A DNA stretch of 64,000 nt from positions 1 through 64,000 of the forward strand of contig CAJYJO010000019.1 of NCBI GenBank assembly GCA_913774845.1, in the 5' to 3' direction. The position numbers were made by a program, and so were the translations under genes. Within the stretch, counting starts at the first letter, position 1, and each line of letters begins with the position of its first letter. Positions 24,917-34,002 of the stretch are shown in pieces. The stretch is from an uncultured Microbacterium sp. (GTDB taxonomy: Bacteria; Actinomycetota; Actinomycetes; Actinomycetales; Microbacteriaceae). The notes under the pieces are model-generated. The model was not told the DNA's origin. It worked only from the letters and a program-made list of their open reading frames with translations, and searched no databases.

Positions 24917-25990
24917 TCAGACCAGGGCGTCGCGCTGCGCGCCCACGGCGAGACGCTCGGCGGCGAGGCCCTCGGCGGCCGCGAGCGGCGTCACCCCACG
25001 GCTCGCGGCCTCGTCGAAGACGCGGCGGATGGTGTCGCCGATGCCGGCGACCCGGCCCATGATCTCGTCGAGGCTGCCGCGCTGCTTCGCCACGAGATCG
25101 AGGTAGATGACCCCTCCGGCGTTCACCACGAAGTCGGGTGCGTACACGATGCCGCGCTGCGCCAGGCGCTCGGCGCCGGAGCGGTCGGCCAGCGGGTTGT
25201 TGGCGGGGCCGCAGACCGCACGCGCGTCGAGGGCGTCGATCACCTCGTCGGTGAGCACGCCGCCGATGCCCGCGGGGACGAAGACGTCGGCGGGGATCAG
25301 GTGCGCCTCGCTCGGCTCGACCCAGGCCGCGCCGAGTTCGGCGGCCAAGGCGCGCTTGGCGGGATTGACGTCGGTGACGGTCAGCCGCGCGCCCTCGCTC
25401 GCGAGGCGCTCCGCGAGCCGGCCGCCGACCTGGCCGAGCCCGGCGATCGTGATGCGGCGTCCCGCGACGTCACCGCCGCCGACGGCACGCTCGAGAGTGG
25501 CGACGAGCGAGGCGTAGACGCCCAGGCTGGTGGGCCCCGCGGGCTCACCGGAGCCGCCGACGGTATCGGGCAGGCCCACGACGTGCGCGGTGCGCTCACT
25601 GACGACGAGCATGTCCTCGGTGGTGGAGCCCACGTCCTCCGCCGTGCGGTACAGACCGCCGAGACTGTCGACGGCGTCACCGAGGTCGAGGAAGGCGGCC
25701 CGACGCCGATCCGCGTCGAGCACGGTCCCCTCGGGCAGGCCGATGACCGACTTACCGCCTCCGGCGTCGAGGCCCGCGGCGGCGTTCTTGAGCGTCATGG
25801 CCGCGGACAGTCGGAGGGCGTCGCCCAGCGCATCCGTCCACGACGGGTAGGTCCACAGGCGGGCGCCGCCGAGAGCGGGGCCGAGCACGGAGGAGTGCAG
25901 CGCCACGGCGACGAACAGTCCACTGCGCCGTCCCGTGATCACCTCCACGCGTTCGTGGGTGAAATCGGGCAGGGGCAGGGCGTTGGTCAT
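24917..25990 (-). CDS. Leucine/valine/phenylalanine dehydrogenase
   Basis: A 357-residue NAD-dependent amino-acid dehydrogenase that deaminates branched or aromatic amino acids to 2-oxo acids. Family features: GGARLWTYP, then LRLSAAMTLKNAAAGLDAGGGKSVI with the catalytic Lys region, EDVGSTTEDMLVVSERT, the Rossmann motif IAGLGQVGGRLAERL, and VCGPANNPL plus PDFVVNAGGVIYLDLV. The start at 25990 has an AAGGAA site. It may feed carbon from amino acids imported by the nearby APC permease. The preferred substrate cannot be told from the sequence. Confidence 0.93.
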   Translation of the reverse strand: MTNALPLPDFTHERVEVITGRRSGLFVAVALHSSVLGPALGGARLWTYPSWTDALGDALRLSAAMTLKNAAAGLDAGGGKSVIGLPEGTVLDADRRRAAFLDLGDAVDSLGGLYRTAEDVGSTTEDMLVVSERTAHVVGLPDTVGGSGEPAGPTSLGVYASLVATLERAVGGGDVAGRRITIAGLGQVGGRLAERLASEGARLTVTDVNPAKRALAAELGAAWVEPSEAHLIPADVFVPAGIGGVLTDEVIDALDARAVCGPANNPLADRSGAERLAQRGIVYAPDFVVNAGGVIYLDLVAKQRGSLDEIMGRVAGIGDTIRRVFDEAASRGVTPLAAAEGLAAERLAVGAQRDALV

Positions 25991-26213
25991 CGCGTTCCTT
26001 GTCGTCGGCCGCCTTGTGGGCGGCGCTTTGCGGAGGCCGCGGCGTTGCGGCATCCGGCATCCATTCTGTCCCGTCGCCGGCCCCTGCGCGAGGGCTGTCC
26101 CGGTGGCCGGGGCGCCGGGATCACCCGATCCGCCCGAGAACACGGCTTCCGACGCGCGCGGAACGTGTGACCTCGAGCGGATCGGGTGATCTCACGCGGG
26201 GGGAGGGGCGTTC

Positions 26214-26219
26214 TAGGCT
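26214..26219 (+). promoter_or_regulatory. Putative -10 (TAGGCT) of the ybaK-like gene
   Basis: TAGGCT is followed by 7 nt and then ATG at 26227, consistent with leaderless transcription. Confidence 0.55.
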
Positions 26220-26226
26220 GACGCCT

Positions 26227-26703
26227 ATGACCGACTCCCTTCCCGCCCGCAGCCGTCTCGTCGCCGCCTCGCTCGAGGCCGCCGGGATCACGGGGGAGAT
26301 CATCGTGCTCCCGGATGCCGCGTCCACGGCGGCCCTCGCCGCCGCCGCCCTGGGGGTCGAGGTGGGGGCCATCGCGAACAGCCTCGTGTTCTGGAGCGAC
26401 GACGAACCGCTGCTCGTGATGACCAGCGGCGCGCATCGCGTCGACACGGCGGCGCTGGCCGAGCGGCTCGGGCGCGGCGGCATCCGTCGGGCGACCCCCG
26501 AGCAGGTGCTCGCCGCGACCGGGCAGCCCATCGGGGGAGTGGCCCCGACCGGTCACCCCGCGCCCCTGACCACGGTGGTCGACGAGGATCTCGCGGCGTT
26601 CCCCGAGATCTGGGCCGCGGGAGGCACCCCGCACACGGTGTTCCCGCTCACGTTCGACGAGCTGGTGCGGCTGACCGGCGGGGCGGTCGCGCGGGTCGCC
26701 TGA
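26227..26703 (+). CDS. YbaK/EbsC-type aminoacyl-tRNA deacylase
   Basis: A 158-residue single-domain editing protein that hydrolyses mischarged aminoacyl-tRNA such as Cys-tRNA-Pro. Features: the strand/helix start EIIVLPDAASTAALAAAALG, NSLVFWSDDEPLLVMTSGAHRVD with the ligand-contact positions, and the glycine-rich IGGVAPTGHP loop. The usual catalytic Lys of the KSL triplet is replaced by NSL. That variant occurs in many actinobacterial members, so activity is plausible but not certain. Its own leaderless promoter makes it monocistronic. Confidence 0.88.
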   Translation: MTDSLPARSRLVAASLEAAGITGEIIVLPDAASTAALAAAALGVEVGAIANSLVFWSDDEPLLVMTSGAHRVDTAALAERLGRGGIRRATPEQVLAATGQPIGGVAPTGHPAPLTTVVDEDLAAFPEIWAAGGTPHTVFPLTFDELVRLTGGAVARVA

Positions 26704-26740
26704 GCGGGAGCGCGAAGCGCGGTCGTCCGGTGGCGGAGGG

Positions 26741-27100
26741 TGTCGACGTCGCCGGGGGTTTCCGGGGATAGGGGTCGTCGCGACGTGAGGTGTCGGCGTC
26801 GCCGGGGCTCAGGGACAGGGGTGTCGTTGCGACGTGAGGTGGCTGAGCCTGTCGGCGTCGCCGGGGCTCAGGGACAGGGGTGTCGTTGCGACGTGAGGTG
26901 GCTGAGCTTGTCGGCGTCGCTGGGGGTCCGGGACAGGGGTCGTTGCGACGTGAGGTGGCTGAGCCTGTCGGCGTCGCTGGGGCTCAGGGACGGGGGTCGT
27001 TGCGACGTGAGGTGGCTGGGCTTGTCGGTGTCGCCGGGGGTCCGGGGACGGGGGTCGTTGCGACGTGAGGTGGCTGAGCTTGTCGAAGTCACCGGGGCTG
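26741..27100. repeat. Tandem repeat array A (about 58-60 bp unit, about 6 copies)
   Basis: Each unit has CGTTGCGACGTGAGG, then TGGCTGAGC, then TTGTCGGCGTCGC, then a G/C-rich spacer ending GGGACAGGGGTCGT or similar. Copies begin near 26774 (first copy short, lacking TGGCTGAGC), 26824, 26884, 26940, 26998 and 27056. The last unit changes to TTGTCGAAG, which leads into array B. I see no gene in this interval; the apparent frames only follow the repeat. Confidence 0.85.
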
Positions 27101-27106
27101 TGGGTT

Positions 27107-27350
27107 CCGGTCCCTTCGACAAGCTCAGGGACCTGGGTTCCGAAGTGAGGGATCTCGGTTGGGTGGGTTGCGGTCCCTTCGACGGGCTCAGGGACCTGGG
27201 TTGGGTGGGTTCCGGTCCCTTCGACGGGCTCAGGGACCTCGGGTGGGTGGGGTCCGGTCCTTCGACTGGCTCAGGGACCTCGGGTGGGTGGGGTCCAGTC
27301 CCTTCGACAAGCTCAGGGACCTGGTTTGCGGGATCAGGGACCTCGGGGCA
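27107..27350. repeat. Tandem repeat array B (about 42 bp unit, about 5-6 copies)
   Basis: The unit is GGTCCCTTCGAC, two variable bases, GCTCAGGGACCT, then a GGTTGGGTGGGTTCC-like spacer. Copies are near 27108, 27172, 27213, 27256 (shortened) and 27296. The core CCTTCGACAAGCTCAGG is a palindromic word I know from many actinobacterial intergenic regions. No convincing coding potential. Confidence 0.85.
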
Positions 27351-27400
27351 GGGACCGGAAGGGCCGGGCGGCGACGTCGGGTCGACGCCGCCCGGCGGGC

Positions 27401-29353
27401 TCACGCCCCGGGGGCGGGCGTGAGCGCGGTCAGACACACCACCGCGGCGGCAGCCGACCACGCCTGGGGTCGGCAGGCGGCGGGATACGGCGTCGGCACC
27501 GACGAGTGGCTGCGCGGATCACCCGCGTGCAGCTCGGGCACGCGGTACTGGAAGCCCTCGGCGGCATCCAGCAGACCGTCGACGACCGCGCGCGCCTCGT
27601 CGTGCAGGCCCGCGCGCAGCATGCCGTGCGCGGCGATCGCGGTGTCGTGCACCCACACGCTGCCCCCGTGATACGACAGAGGCCAGTAACCGGCGGCGCC
27701 GGTCGACATGGTCCGGATGCCGTAACCACTCGACATGCTCTCGCCCAGCAGCAGCGCGGCCACGTGCGCCTCCTCCTCGGCCGAGAGGATCCCGGTGCCG
27801 ATCAGGTGCCCGATGTTGCTCGTGAGGGAGTCGACCGGTCGTTTGTCGCGGTCGAGCGCGATCGCCGGATAGCGCCCCTCGGGAGTCTCGACCCAGTACG
27901 TCTCGGCGAAGCGCGTCTTGAGGTCGGCCGCCCAGCCGCGCCAGAACGCCGCCTCTCCGGCATCCGCCCCTTCGCCGAACCGCTCCAGCAGGTCGGCGCC
28001 GGCGAGGGCGGCCTCGAAGGCGTAGGCCTGCACCTCGCACAGGGCGATGGGGCCGTCGGCGAGGGTGCCGTCGCGCCACTGGATCGAGTCGCCCGAATCC
28101 TTCCAGCCCTGGTTCGACAGGCCCGTGCCGAGACGGTCGATGTAGTCGAGGAACCCGTCGCCGTCGCTGTCGCCGTGGTCGCGGATCCAGCCGAGAGCTC
28201 TCCGCAGGGCGGGGAGCAACTCGCGCACCTCGTCGTCGGGCATGCCGGCGCGGTGGGCGTCGGCGAGAAGGCACACCCAGAGGGGGGTGGAGTCGACGCT
28301 GCCGTAGTACTTCGGCGGCAGGACGATGCCCTCGCCCGGCATCTCGAGGGCCGAGGCCCGCAGCTCGTGCAGGATCTTGCCCGGCTCCTGCGCGGTCTGC
28401 GCGTCGTCGTCGTCGCCCTGCAGGTGCGCGAGCACCCGCAGAGTGGATGCCGCGATCTCGCGGTCCAGCGGAAGCGCGAGGCGAGCGGCCCAGATCGAGT
28501 CGCGACCGAAGAGGGTGAAGAACCAGGGTGCTCCGGCGGCGAAGAACTCGTCGTCGGGGTGCGCGGGGAGCACGAGCCGGAGGGCGTCGAGGTCGTCGAG
28601 GGCGGTCCGCAACCAGCGCGCGAGACGCGGCTCCGGGGCGCCCGCGGCGACGGTCGCGGCGTCCCACCTCGCGGGGGCGGTGGCGGAGTCCACGACGAGG
28701 GTGTCGTCGCGCAGCTCGAGCGTCCAGCCCACCTCGGCCTCGCCGAACGGGGAGAGCTCGATCTCCCATTCGGCCTCGATCCCGTCTGCTCCGGATGCCA
28801 CGCGACCGCCGGGGGCGACGAGGTCGAGGCCCTGGGGGCCGGCATCCACCCGGATCTTCTCTCCATCGATCCGGGTCTGCGCGGGGCGGGCGACGGCATG
28901 ACCGGATTTCACCTCGTGCAGCTGCGCGAACTCGGCGGAGAGACGCAGCCGCAGCGTGGTGCGGATCGGGTGGTCGACCCGCGAGTGCAGCGTCCACGAC
29001 TCGCTGACGACGCCGTCGGCCACGCGACGGTCGCGCATCAGCCGCACCTTCGGGTCGGGGGTGGTGTCGTCGACGCCGCGCAGCAGACCGCCGAACACCA
29101 CGCGCGAGGCGCCGTCGGGCGCGGTCGAGATCCATTCGATCGCGGACTCGTCGCACGAGGTCGTCAGGGCGCGGACGTGCCGCACGTCGCCGTGATAGAT
29201 GCCGTGCACGGCCGCGGAGCCCATGTCGCCGGTCGTGTCGGACCAGACCTGCGTCGGGGCGCGCAGCGCGATGAGGGCGTCGTTCAACAGCGGTTGCCGG
29301 GCGACGGTGTCGACCGCGTCCTCGGCGGCCGAGGTCGTGGGGGCGGTGGTCAT
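27401..29353 (-). CDS. Amylo-alpha-1,6-glucosidase / glycogen-debranching-type enzyme
   Basis: A 650-residue two-domain protein. The N-terminal beta-rich domain (GDMGSAAVHGIYHGDVRHV) belongs to the glycogen-debranching N-terminal family, and the C-terminal (alpha/alpha)6 barrel has FFTLFGRDSIWAARLALPL, then KDSGDSIQWRDGT and VWVHDTAIAAHGML typical of the GH133/GH15-like fold. It probably hydrolyses branched or oligomeric alpha-glucosides. Its ATG overlaps the upstream permease stop (ATGA), so it is the last gene of the sugar-uptake operon. It has no signal peptide and acts in the cytoplasm on imported sugars. Confidence 0.9.
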   Translation of the reverse strand: MTTAPTTSAAEDAVDTVARQPLLNDALIALRAPTQVWSDTTGDMGSAAVHGIYHGDVRHVRALTTSCDESAIEWISTAPDGASRVVFGGLLRGVDDTTPDPKVRLMRDRRVADGVVSESWTLHSRVDHPIRTTLRLRLSAEFAQLHEVKSGHAVARPAQTRIDGEKIRVDAGPQGLDLVAPGGRVASGADGIEAEWEIELSPFGEAEVGWTLELRDDTLVVDSATAPARWDAATVAAGAPEPRLARWLRTALDDLDALRLVLPAHPDDEFFAAGAPWFFTLFGRDSIWAARLALPLDREIAASTLRVLAHLQGDDDDAQTAQEPGKILHELRASALEMPGEGIVLPPKYYGSVDSTPLWVCLLADAHRAGMPDDEVRELLPALRRALGWIRDHGDSDGDGFLDYIDRLGTGLSNQGWKDSGDSIQWRDGTLADGPIALCEVQAYAFEAALAGADLLERFGEGADAGEAAFWRGWAADLKTRFAETYWVETPEGRYPAIALDRDKRPVDSLTSNIGHLIGTGILSAEEEAHVAALLLGESMSSGYGIRTMSTGAAGYWPLSYHGGSVWVHDTAIAAHGMLRAGLHDEARAVVDGLLDAAEGFQYRVPELHAGDPRSHSSVPTPYPAACRPQAWSAAAAVVCLTALTPAPGA

Positions 29354-30264
29354 TCTTTGACGGCTCCTTCGCTGGCGTTCATGATGCGGCGCTGGAAGAT
29401 GAAGAACATCACGGCGACGGGGATCGTCATGATGGCCGCGGCCGCGAGTTTGAGGGGGAATTGACTGCCCTGGCTGAGCTGGCCGCTGGCGAGGGAGGCG
29501 ACGCCCTTGGTGAGGGTGGTCAGTTCGGGCGACTGCGTCGAGATGACGAAGTGGCTCAGCTCGTTCCACGATCCCTGGAACGACAGGATGACGATCGTGA
29601 TGAGCGCGGGGCGTGCCATCGGCAGCACGACCGACCAGAAGATGCGGAACGTGCTCGCGCCGTCGATGCGCGCCTGCTCCTCGACCGAGGGCGGGATCGA
29701 CTCGAAGAAGTTCTTCATGATGAACACGCCCGCGGCATCCACGAGGAGCGGGAGGATCATGCCGGCGTAGGAGTCGTAGATGCCGAGCTGGTTGATGACG
29801 AGGAACTTCGGGATCAGCAGCACGACCGTGGGCACCGCCATGACCGCGACGAGCGCCGCGAAGATGACCCCGCGCCCGCGGAAGTTCAGCCGCGCCAGGG
29901 CATAGCCGGCGAGCGAGGCGAAGAAGACGCGACCCACCGTGACGAACACCGTCACGACCGCCGAGTTGGCGAACCAGACGGGGAAGTCCGAGTTCAGGAA
30001 GAGCCTTTCGTACGCCGCCAGCGACAGGGGCTGCGGCACGAGCGAGATCGGGTCGGCCGCGGCGGCGGCATCCGTCTTGAACGACGTCGCCACCTGCACG
30101 AGGAAGGGGTAGATGTAGATCAGCGCGAGAACGATCAGAAGCGCGTAGAGACCGATCTGCCAGCCCAGCGCCTTTCGCGACATACGGTGCTTCGTCGGCT
30201 TCTCGGGGCCGGCGAATCGCTGCTCGGCGAGCACCGTGGTCTGCGGGGATGCCGTGGCGGTCAT
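29350..30264 (-). CDS. Carbohydrate ABC transporter permease (MalG type)
   Basis: A 304-residue inner-membrane permease with six spans. The EAA loop near residue 205 reads EEQARIDGASTFRIFWSVVLP, the ATPase contact. The N-terminal 30 residues are cytoplasmic. Both ends overlap neighbours by ATGA, so it is in a tight operon with the MalF-type partner and the debranching enzyme. Confidence 0.95.
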   Translation of the reverse strand: MTATASPQTTVLAEQRFAGPEKPTKHRMSRKALGWQIGLYALLIVLALIYIYPFLVQVATSFKTDAAAAADPISLVPQPLSLAAYERLFLNSDFPVWFANSAVVTVFVTVGRVFFASLAGYALARLNFRGRGVIFAALVAVMAVPTVVLLIPKFLVINQLGIYDSYAGMILPLLVDAAGVFIMKNFFESIPPSVEEQARIDGASTFRIFWSVVLPMARPALITIVILSFQGSWNELSHFVISTQSPELTTLTKGVASLASGQLSQGSQFPLKLAAAAIMTIPVAVMFFIFQRRIMNASEGAVKE

Positions 30265-31403
30265 CGCGTGCCTCCCTTCGGGGTGCGCGTGTGTCGTTCG
30301 TCGACGACGGCCGACCCGCGCACCTCGTACTGACGGATGCGGCGGCGCGAGACCGGGCGGTCGCGCAGCACGAAGCGCTGCAGGATCGTCAGGGCGACGA
30401 TGATGACGAACAGCACGAAGGCGATCGCGGCACCCTGGCCCCACTGCTGCGACAGGAACGCCGAGGAGTAGCTGAGGTACGCCGGGGTGAGCGTCGTCTT
30501 GCCGGGCCCACCCTGCGTGCCGGTGTAGATCTGGTCGAACACCTGCCAGGTGCCGATGAGGCCGAGGGTGAGCACCGTGAACAGCACGGGCTTGAGCTGC
30601 GGCAGGGTCACGCGCCAGAAGCGCTGCCAGCCGTTCGCGCCGTCCATCATCGCGGCCTCCTGCACATCGCTGCCGATGTTCTGCAGGCCCGCGATGAACA
30701 GCAGCATGAACGTGCCTGAGGTGGTGAACACGGCCATGAGGATGAACGCCGACATGGCGACCGAGGGCCCGGCGAGCCAGTCCCACCACGAGACGCCGAG
30801 CAGGGTGTTGCCGGTGAGGAAGGCCGGTCCGCTCGTGATGCCGACGGCAGCGAGCAGATTGTGCACAACACCGGACGGGTCGCTGAACCAGTTCGGGCCG
30901 TTGACGCCGAACCACGACAGCACCTCGTTGACGGCACCGGATGCCGAGAAGAGGAAGAGCCACAGCACGGTGATCGCCACCGAGCTCGTGACCGAGGGGA
31001 AATAGAAGGCGGTGCGGAACAGTCCGCGGCCGCGCAGGATCGCGCGGTTGACGAGAACGGCGAGGAACAGCGACAGCGCCGTCTGCAGCGGCACGACGAG
31101 CAAGACGTACCAGGCGTTGTTGCGCAGAGCCGTGCCGAAGTCGCGCTCGGCGAGACCACCGCCGGAGGTGACGGCGGCGTAGTTGTCGAGACCGACGAAG
31201 GCGACGTTCGACGAGAAGGGGCTTCCGCGCCCGGTCCAGTCGGAGAAGCTCACCCACAGCGCCATCAGCACGGGGACGAGCAGGAACACGCCCAGGATGA
31301 CCAGCACGGGGGCGGTGAAGAGCCAGCCGGCGGCGGCCTCGCCGCGCCGGATCCCCGTGGAGGGGGACCCGGCGCGGCGGGGCGCTGAGGTGAGAGCGCT
31401 CAT
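30261..31403 (-). CDS. Carbohydrate ABC transporter permease (MalF type)
   Basis: A 380-residue permease with six main spans and an EAA loop (VQEAAMMDGANGWQRFWRVTLPQL). It forms the channel with the MalG-type partner. No ATPase gene is in the operon, so a shared MsiK-like ATPase encoded elsewhere is expected, as is usual in actinobacteria. The C-terminal basic tail (about 35 residues) is longer than average. Its ATG is 2 bp downstream of the binding-protein stop. Confidence 0.95.
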   Translation of the reverse strand: MSALTSAPRRAGSPSTGIRRGEAAAGWLFTAPVLVILGVFLLVPVLMALWVSFSDWTGRGSPFSSNVAFVGLDNYAAVTSGGGLAERDFGTALRNNAWYVLLVVPLQTALSLFLAVLVNRAILRGRGLFRTAFYFPSVTSSVAITVLWLFLFSASGAVNEVLSWFGVNGPNWFSDPSGVVHNLLAAVGITSGPAFLTGNTLLGVSWWDWLAGPSVAMSAFILMAVFTTSGTFMLLFIAGLQNIGSDVQEAAMMDGANGWQRFWRVTLPQLKPVLFTVLTLGLIGTWQVFDQIYTGTQGGPGKTTLTPAYLSYSSAFLSQQWGQGAAIAFVLFVIIVALTILQRFVLRDRPVSRRRIRQYEVRGSAVVDERHTRTPKGGTR

Positions 31404-31405
31404 GG

Positions 31406-32644
31406 CTACTTGGTGATGGCCTCGAGGTTGGACTGCGCCGTCTTCAGCAGCGCCTGCGGGTCGCCGGTCTTCAGCGACTCGAGCTGAGCGTTGAAGTCGG
31501 TGATGACGTCGGCGGCGCCCGCCATGTTCGGCGGGAACTGCGCGTACTCGGCGCCGGAGAGGAACGCCGTGAGGTCGGGGTTCGCGCTGCTCCACGCGTC
31601 GGAGGCCGACTGGATCGACGGCATCGGGCCGAAGGCCTTCGAGAACGCCAGCTGCTGGTCGGTGCTCGTCAGGAACTCCACGAGCGAGCGGGCCTGCTCC
31701 TGGTTGCCGCTGTCGGCGGCCATGCCCCAGCAGTTCGTGAACTGCAGGGTGCCCTTGCCGCCGGGGCCTGCGGGGAGCTCGGCGACTTTGTACGTCACGC
31801 TCGGGTAGTCGGCCGACATCGCGCCGGTGATCCAGTTGCCCTCGATGGTCATCGCGGCCTTCTGGGTGCCGAACGCCTCGCCGCCCCAACCCGCGCCCAC
31901 ATCGGACGCGAAGGCGAAGGTGCCGTCGTTCAGGTGGGTCTTGACGTAGTTCAGTGCCTCGACGTTGGCCGAGCTGTCGGCTGTGGCCGTGCCGTCGGTG
32001 ACGAGCCCGCCGCCGGCCTCGGCCATGAAGGCACCCACGCGCTGGTACTCGGCGCCGAATGCGAGACCGACGCGTCCGTCGGTCGTGAGCTTCTGAGCGA
32101 CGGATGCCAGCTGGTCCCAGGTCGTGGGGACATCGGCGTCCGTCAGCCCTGCCGCCGACCACAGGTCGGTGTTGATGATGAGGGCCAGGGTCGAGAAGTC
32201 CTTGGGTGCGCAGAAGAACTTCCCGTCGACGGTGAAGTTGTCGACGAGCGAGGGGTAGAAGTCGTCCTTGTTCGCGAGGTCGTCGCCGTAGGCGGCGATC
32301 GAGCCGTTCGCGGCGTAGCCGGCGAGGGCCTCGGGTGCGAGGTAGAACAGGTCCGGCGGCGACCCGGCGGCGAAGCCCTGCGACAGCTGCTGGGGGAGGT
32401 CGTTGGCGACCTGGACCTCGGCCGGGACGCCGGACTGCTCGCTCCACGCGGCGACCGCGTCGGTGACGGCCTTCGTCTCGGCGTCGCCCGAGGAGCCGAT
32501 GAGGATGCTGAGCTTCCCGCTGCCGGAGGCCTGGCCTTCGCCGGGGGCGTCATTGAATCCGGAGCCGCACGCCGTGAGCGTGAGGGCTCCGGTCGCGAGA
32601 AGGGCGCCGGCGGCGAGCCAGGTGCGGGGCGTGTGCCGTGTCAT
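31406..32644 (-). CDS. Extracellular sugar-binding lipoprotein
   Basis: A 412-residue solute-binding protein of ABC family 1. The lipoprotein signal is at residues 1-26 (MTRHTPRTWLAAGALLATGA, then LTLTACGSG with the lipobox Cys). The mature part shows the family fold, with LSILIGSSGDAETKAVTDAV at the start. First gene of the operon; the LacI-type palindrome lies about 60 bp upstream. The sugar is unknown; the downstream debranching enzyme points to maltodextrin or another alpha-glucan oligomer. Confidence 0.95.
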   Translation of the reverse strand: MTRHTPRTWLAAGALLATGALTLTACGSGFNDAPGEGQASGSGKLSILIGSSGDAETKAVTDAVAAWSEQSGVPAEVQVANDLPQQLSQGFAAGSPPDLFYLAPEALAGYAANGSIAAYGDDLANKDDFYPSLVDNFTVDGKFFCAPKDFSTLALIINTDLWSAAGLTDADVPTTWDQLASVAQKLTTDGRVGLAFGAEYQRVGAFMAEAGGGLVTDGTATADSSANVEALNYVKTHLNDGTFAFASDVGAGWGGEAFGTQKAAMTIEGNWITGAMSADYPSVTYKVAELPAGPGGKGTLQFTNCWGMAADSGNQEQARSLVEFLTSTDQQLAFSKAFGPMPSIQSASDAWSSANPDLTAFLSGAEYAQFPPNMAGAADVITDFNAQLESLKTGDPQALLKTAQSNLEAITK

Positions 32645-32701
32645 TGTCTCTCTCCTTCGATGAGGCATGCGACCCCTCCGCGGTGCTCGGAGGGCCGTAC
32701 T

Positions 32702-32715
32702 TTTGAACGTTCAAA
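32702..32715. promoter_or_regulatory. LacI-family operator palindrome
   Basis: TTTGAACGTTCAAA is a perfect 14-bp palindrome with the central CG typical of LacI-family operators. It lies 58 bp upstream of the binding-protein gene, in the region divergent to the LacI gene. Confidence 0.8.
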
Positions 32716-32840
32716 TGACGGTCCGACAAAGGTACGGAGCGGCGGGCCGCGCTGTCAAGACCTTGCCCGGCGTCCTAGGCTGACGGTCTGGCCGCGGCAC
32801 GCCCGACGATCACGCCGCGCACAGGGGGAGGGGACACCGG

Positions 32841-33836
32841 ATGAAAGCGCCCACCGTCGACGACGTCGCGCGCATCGCCGGGGTCTCGCGGCAGACCGTC
32901 TCGAACGTCGTCAACACCCCCGACATCGTCCGCGAGGCCACGCGCCTGCGCGTCGAGGCGGCGATCGCCGAGCTCGGCTACCGCCCGCACGCCGCCGCCC
33001 GACGGCTGCGCACCCGCCGCAGCTCCACCATCGGCATCCATCTCGATCCCTACGCCGGCGGCATCTCGGGCGTCGTCCTCGATCGCTTCGTCCACGCCCT
33101 GACCGAACGCGCGGGGGAGCGGGACATGCGCGTGCTGCTGTACGCGGCACGGACGCCCGAAGAAGAGATCTTGCGACTCGGCGACCTGCTCGAGGGGGGA
33201 GAGGTGGATGCCGTCGTCGTCACCGGAACCTTCCACGGCGACCCGCGCACCGGCTGGCTCATGGACCGCGCCCTGCCCTTCGTGTCGTTCGGGCGGCCCT
33301 GGGGGGAGGACGACGTCGAGGCGCCCGCGCACCTGTGGGTCGACGTCGACGGGGCGGCGGGAACGCGAGCGGCGACCACCCACCTGCTCGGCCGCGGCGA
33401 CTCGCATATCGCGTTCCTCGGGTGGCCGAGCGGATCCGGCACCGGAGACGAGCGCGAGCGCGGGTGGCGCGAGAGCCCGGTGTCGGGACCCCGGTGGGTC
33501 GTCGAGGAGAACGTCTCCGCCGCGCGCGACGTGGTGGCCGCGGGCCTCGCCGCCGACCCGCACGTCACCGGGATCGTCTGCGCGAGCGACTCCCTGGCGA
33601 TCGGCGCGCACCTCGCCGTGACGCTGGCGGGACGCACCGACATCGCCGTGATCGGCTTCGACAACACGCCCGCGGTCGAAGCCCTCGGGCTGTCGAGCGT
33701 CGAGCAGTTGCCCGAGAAAGTGGCATCCGGAGCCCTCGACCTGCTGATGGGCGAGAACGGCACGGTCGTGACGCCGCGCGCCGCGACCGCCGGGACCGCG
33801 CACGTCCTCGTGGAGCCGCGGCTGGTGGTGCGCTGA
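32841..33836 (+). CDS. LacI-family transcriptional regulator
   Basis: A 331-residue repressor. The HTH is at the N-terminus (TVDDVARIAGVSRQTVSNVVN, trimmed), followed by the hinge helix region RPHAAARRLRTRRSSTIGI and a periplasmic-binding-like sugar domain with CASDSLAIGAHLA and VIGFDNTPAVEALGLSSVEQ. It probably represses the divergent sugar operon via the palindrome at 32702, with the imported sugar or its phosphate as inducer. TAGGCT at about 32774 and AGGGGGAGGGG before the ATG are its likely promoter and ribosome site. Confidence 0.95.
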   Translation: MKAPTVDDVARIAGVSRQTVSNVVNTPDIVREATRLRVEAAIAELGYRPHAAARRLRTRRSSTIGIHLDPYAGGISGVVLDRFVHALTERAGERDMRVLLYAARTPEEEILRLGDLLEGGEVDAVVVTGTFHGDPRTGWLMDRALPFVSFGRPWGEDDVEAPAHLWVDVDGAAGTRAATTHLLGRGDSHIAFLGWPSGSGTGDERERGWRESPVSGPRWVVEENVSAARDVVAAGLAADPHVTGIVCASDSLAIGAHLAVTLAGRTDIAVIGFDNTPAVEALGLSSVEQLPEKVASGALDLLMGENGTVVTPRAATAGTAHVLVEPRLVVR

Positions 33837-33861
33837 CGCCCGGGGCGGGCCGCGGCGGGTG

Positions 33862-33899
33862 AGGCGGGCCGGAACGGGGTAGGCGGGCTGGAACGGGGC
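33862..33899. repeat. Short tandem duplication (19 bp x 2)
   Basis: AGGCGGGCCGGAACGGGGT is followed directly by AGGCGGGCTGGAACGGGGC. It lies in the G/C-rich spacer between the LacI and IclR genes (33837-34002), where I see nothing else. Confidence 0.75.
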
Positions 33900-34002
33900 G
33901 CCGGACGTGCAGCGGGGTGGTCGGTGGACGCCCCGGTGCACGCAACGCGCCCCGGCTCGAACCTCGCCCGGCAGGGACCACGCGCCGGTGCACGGACCGC
34001 GC

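Noticed and set aside
26741-27350. CRISPR array
   Set aside because: Units are adjacent with no unique spacers of constant size, and no cas genes are near.
26740-27461. Open frames on both strands through the repeat arrays
   Set aside because: They translate only the repeat words (for example VAELVGVAG units), have no family features, and change frame with repeat length.
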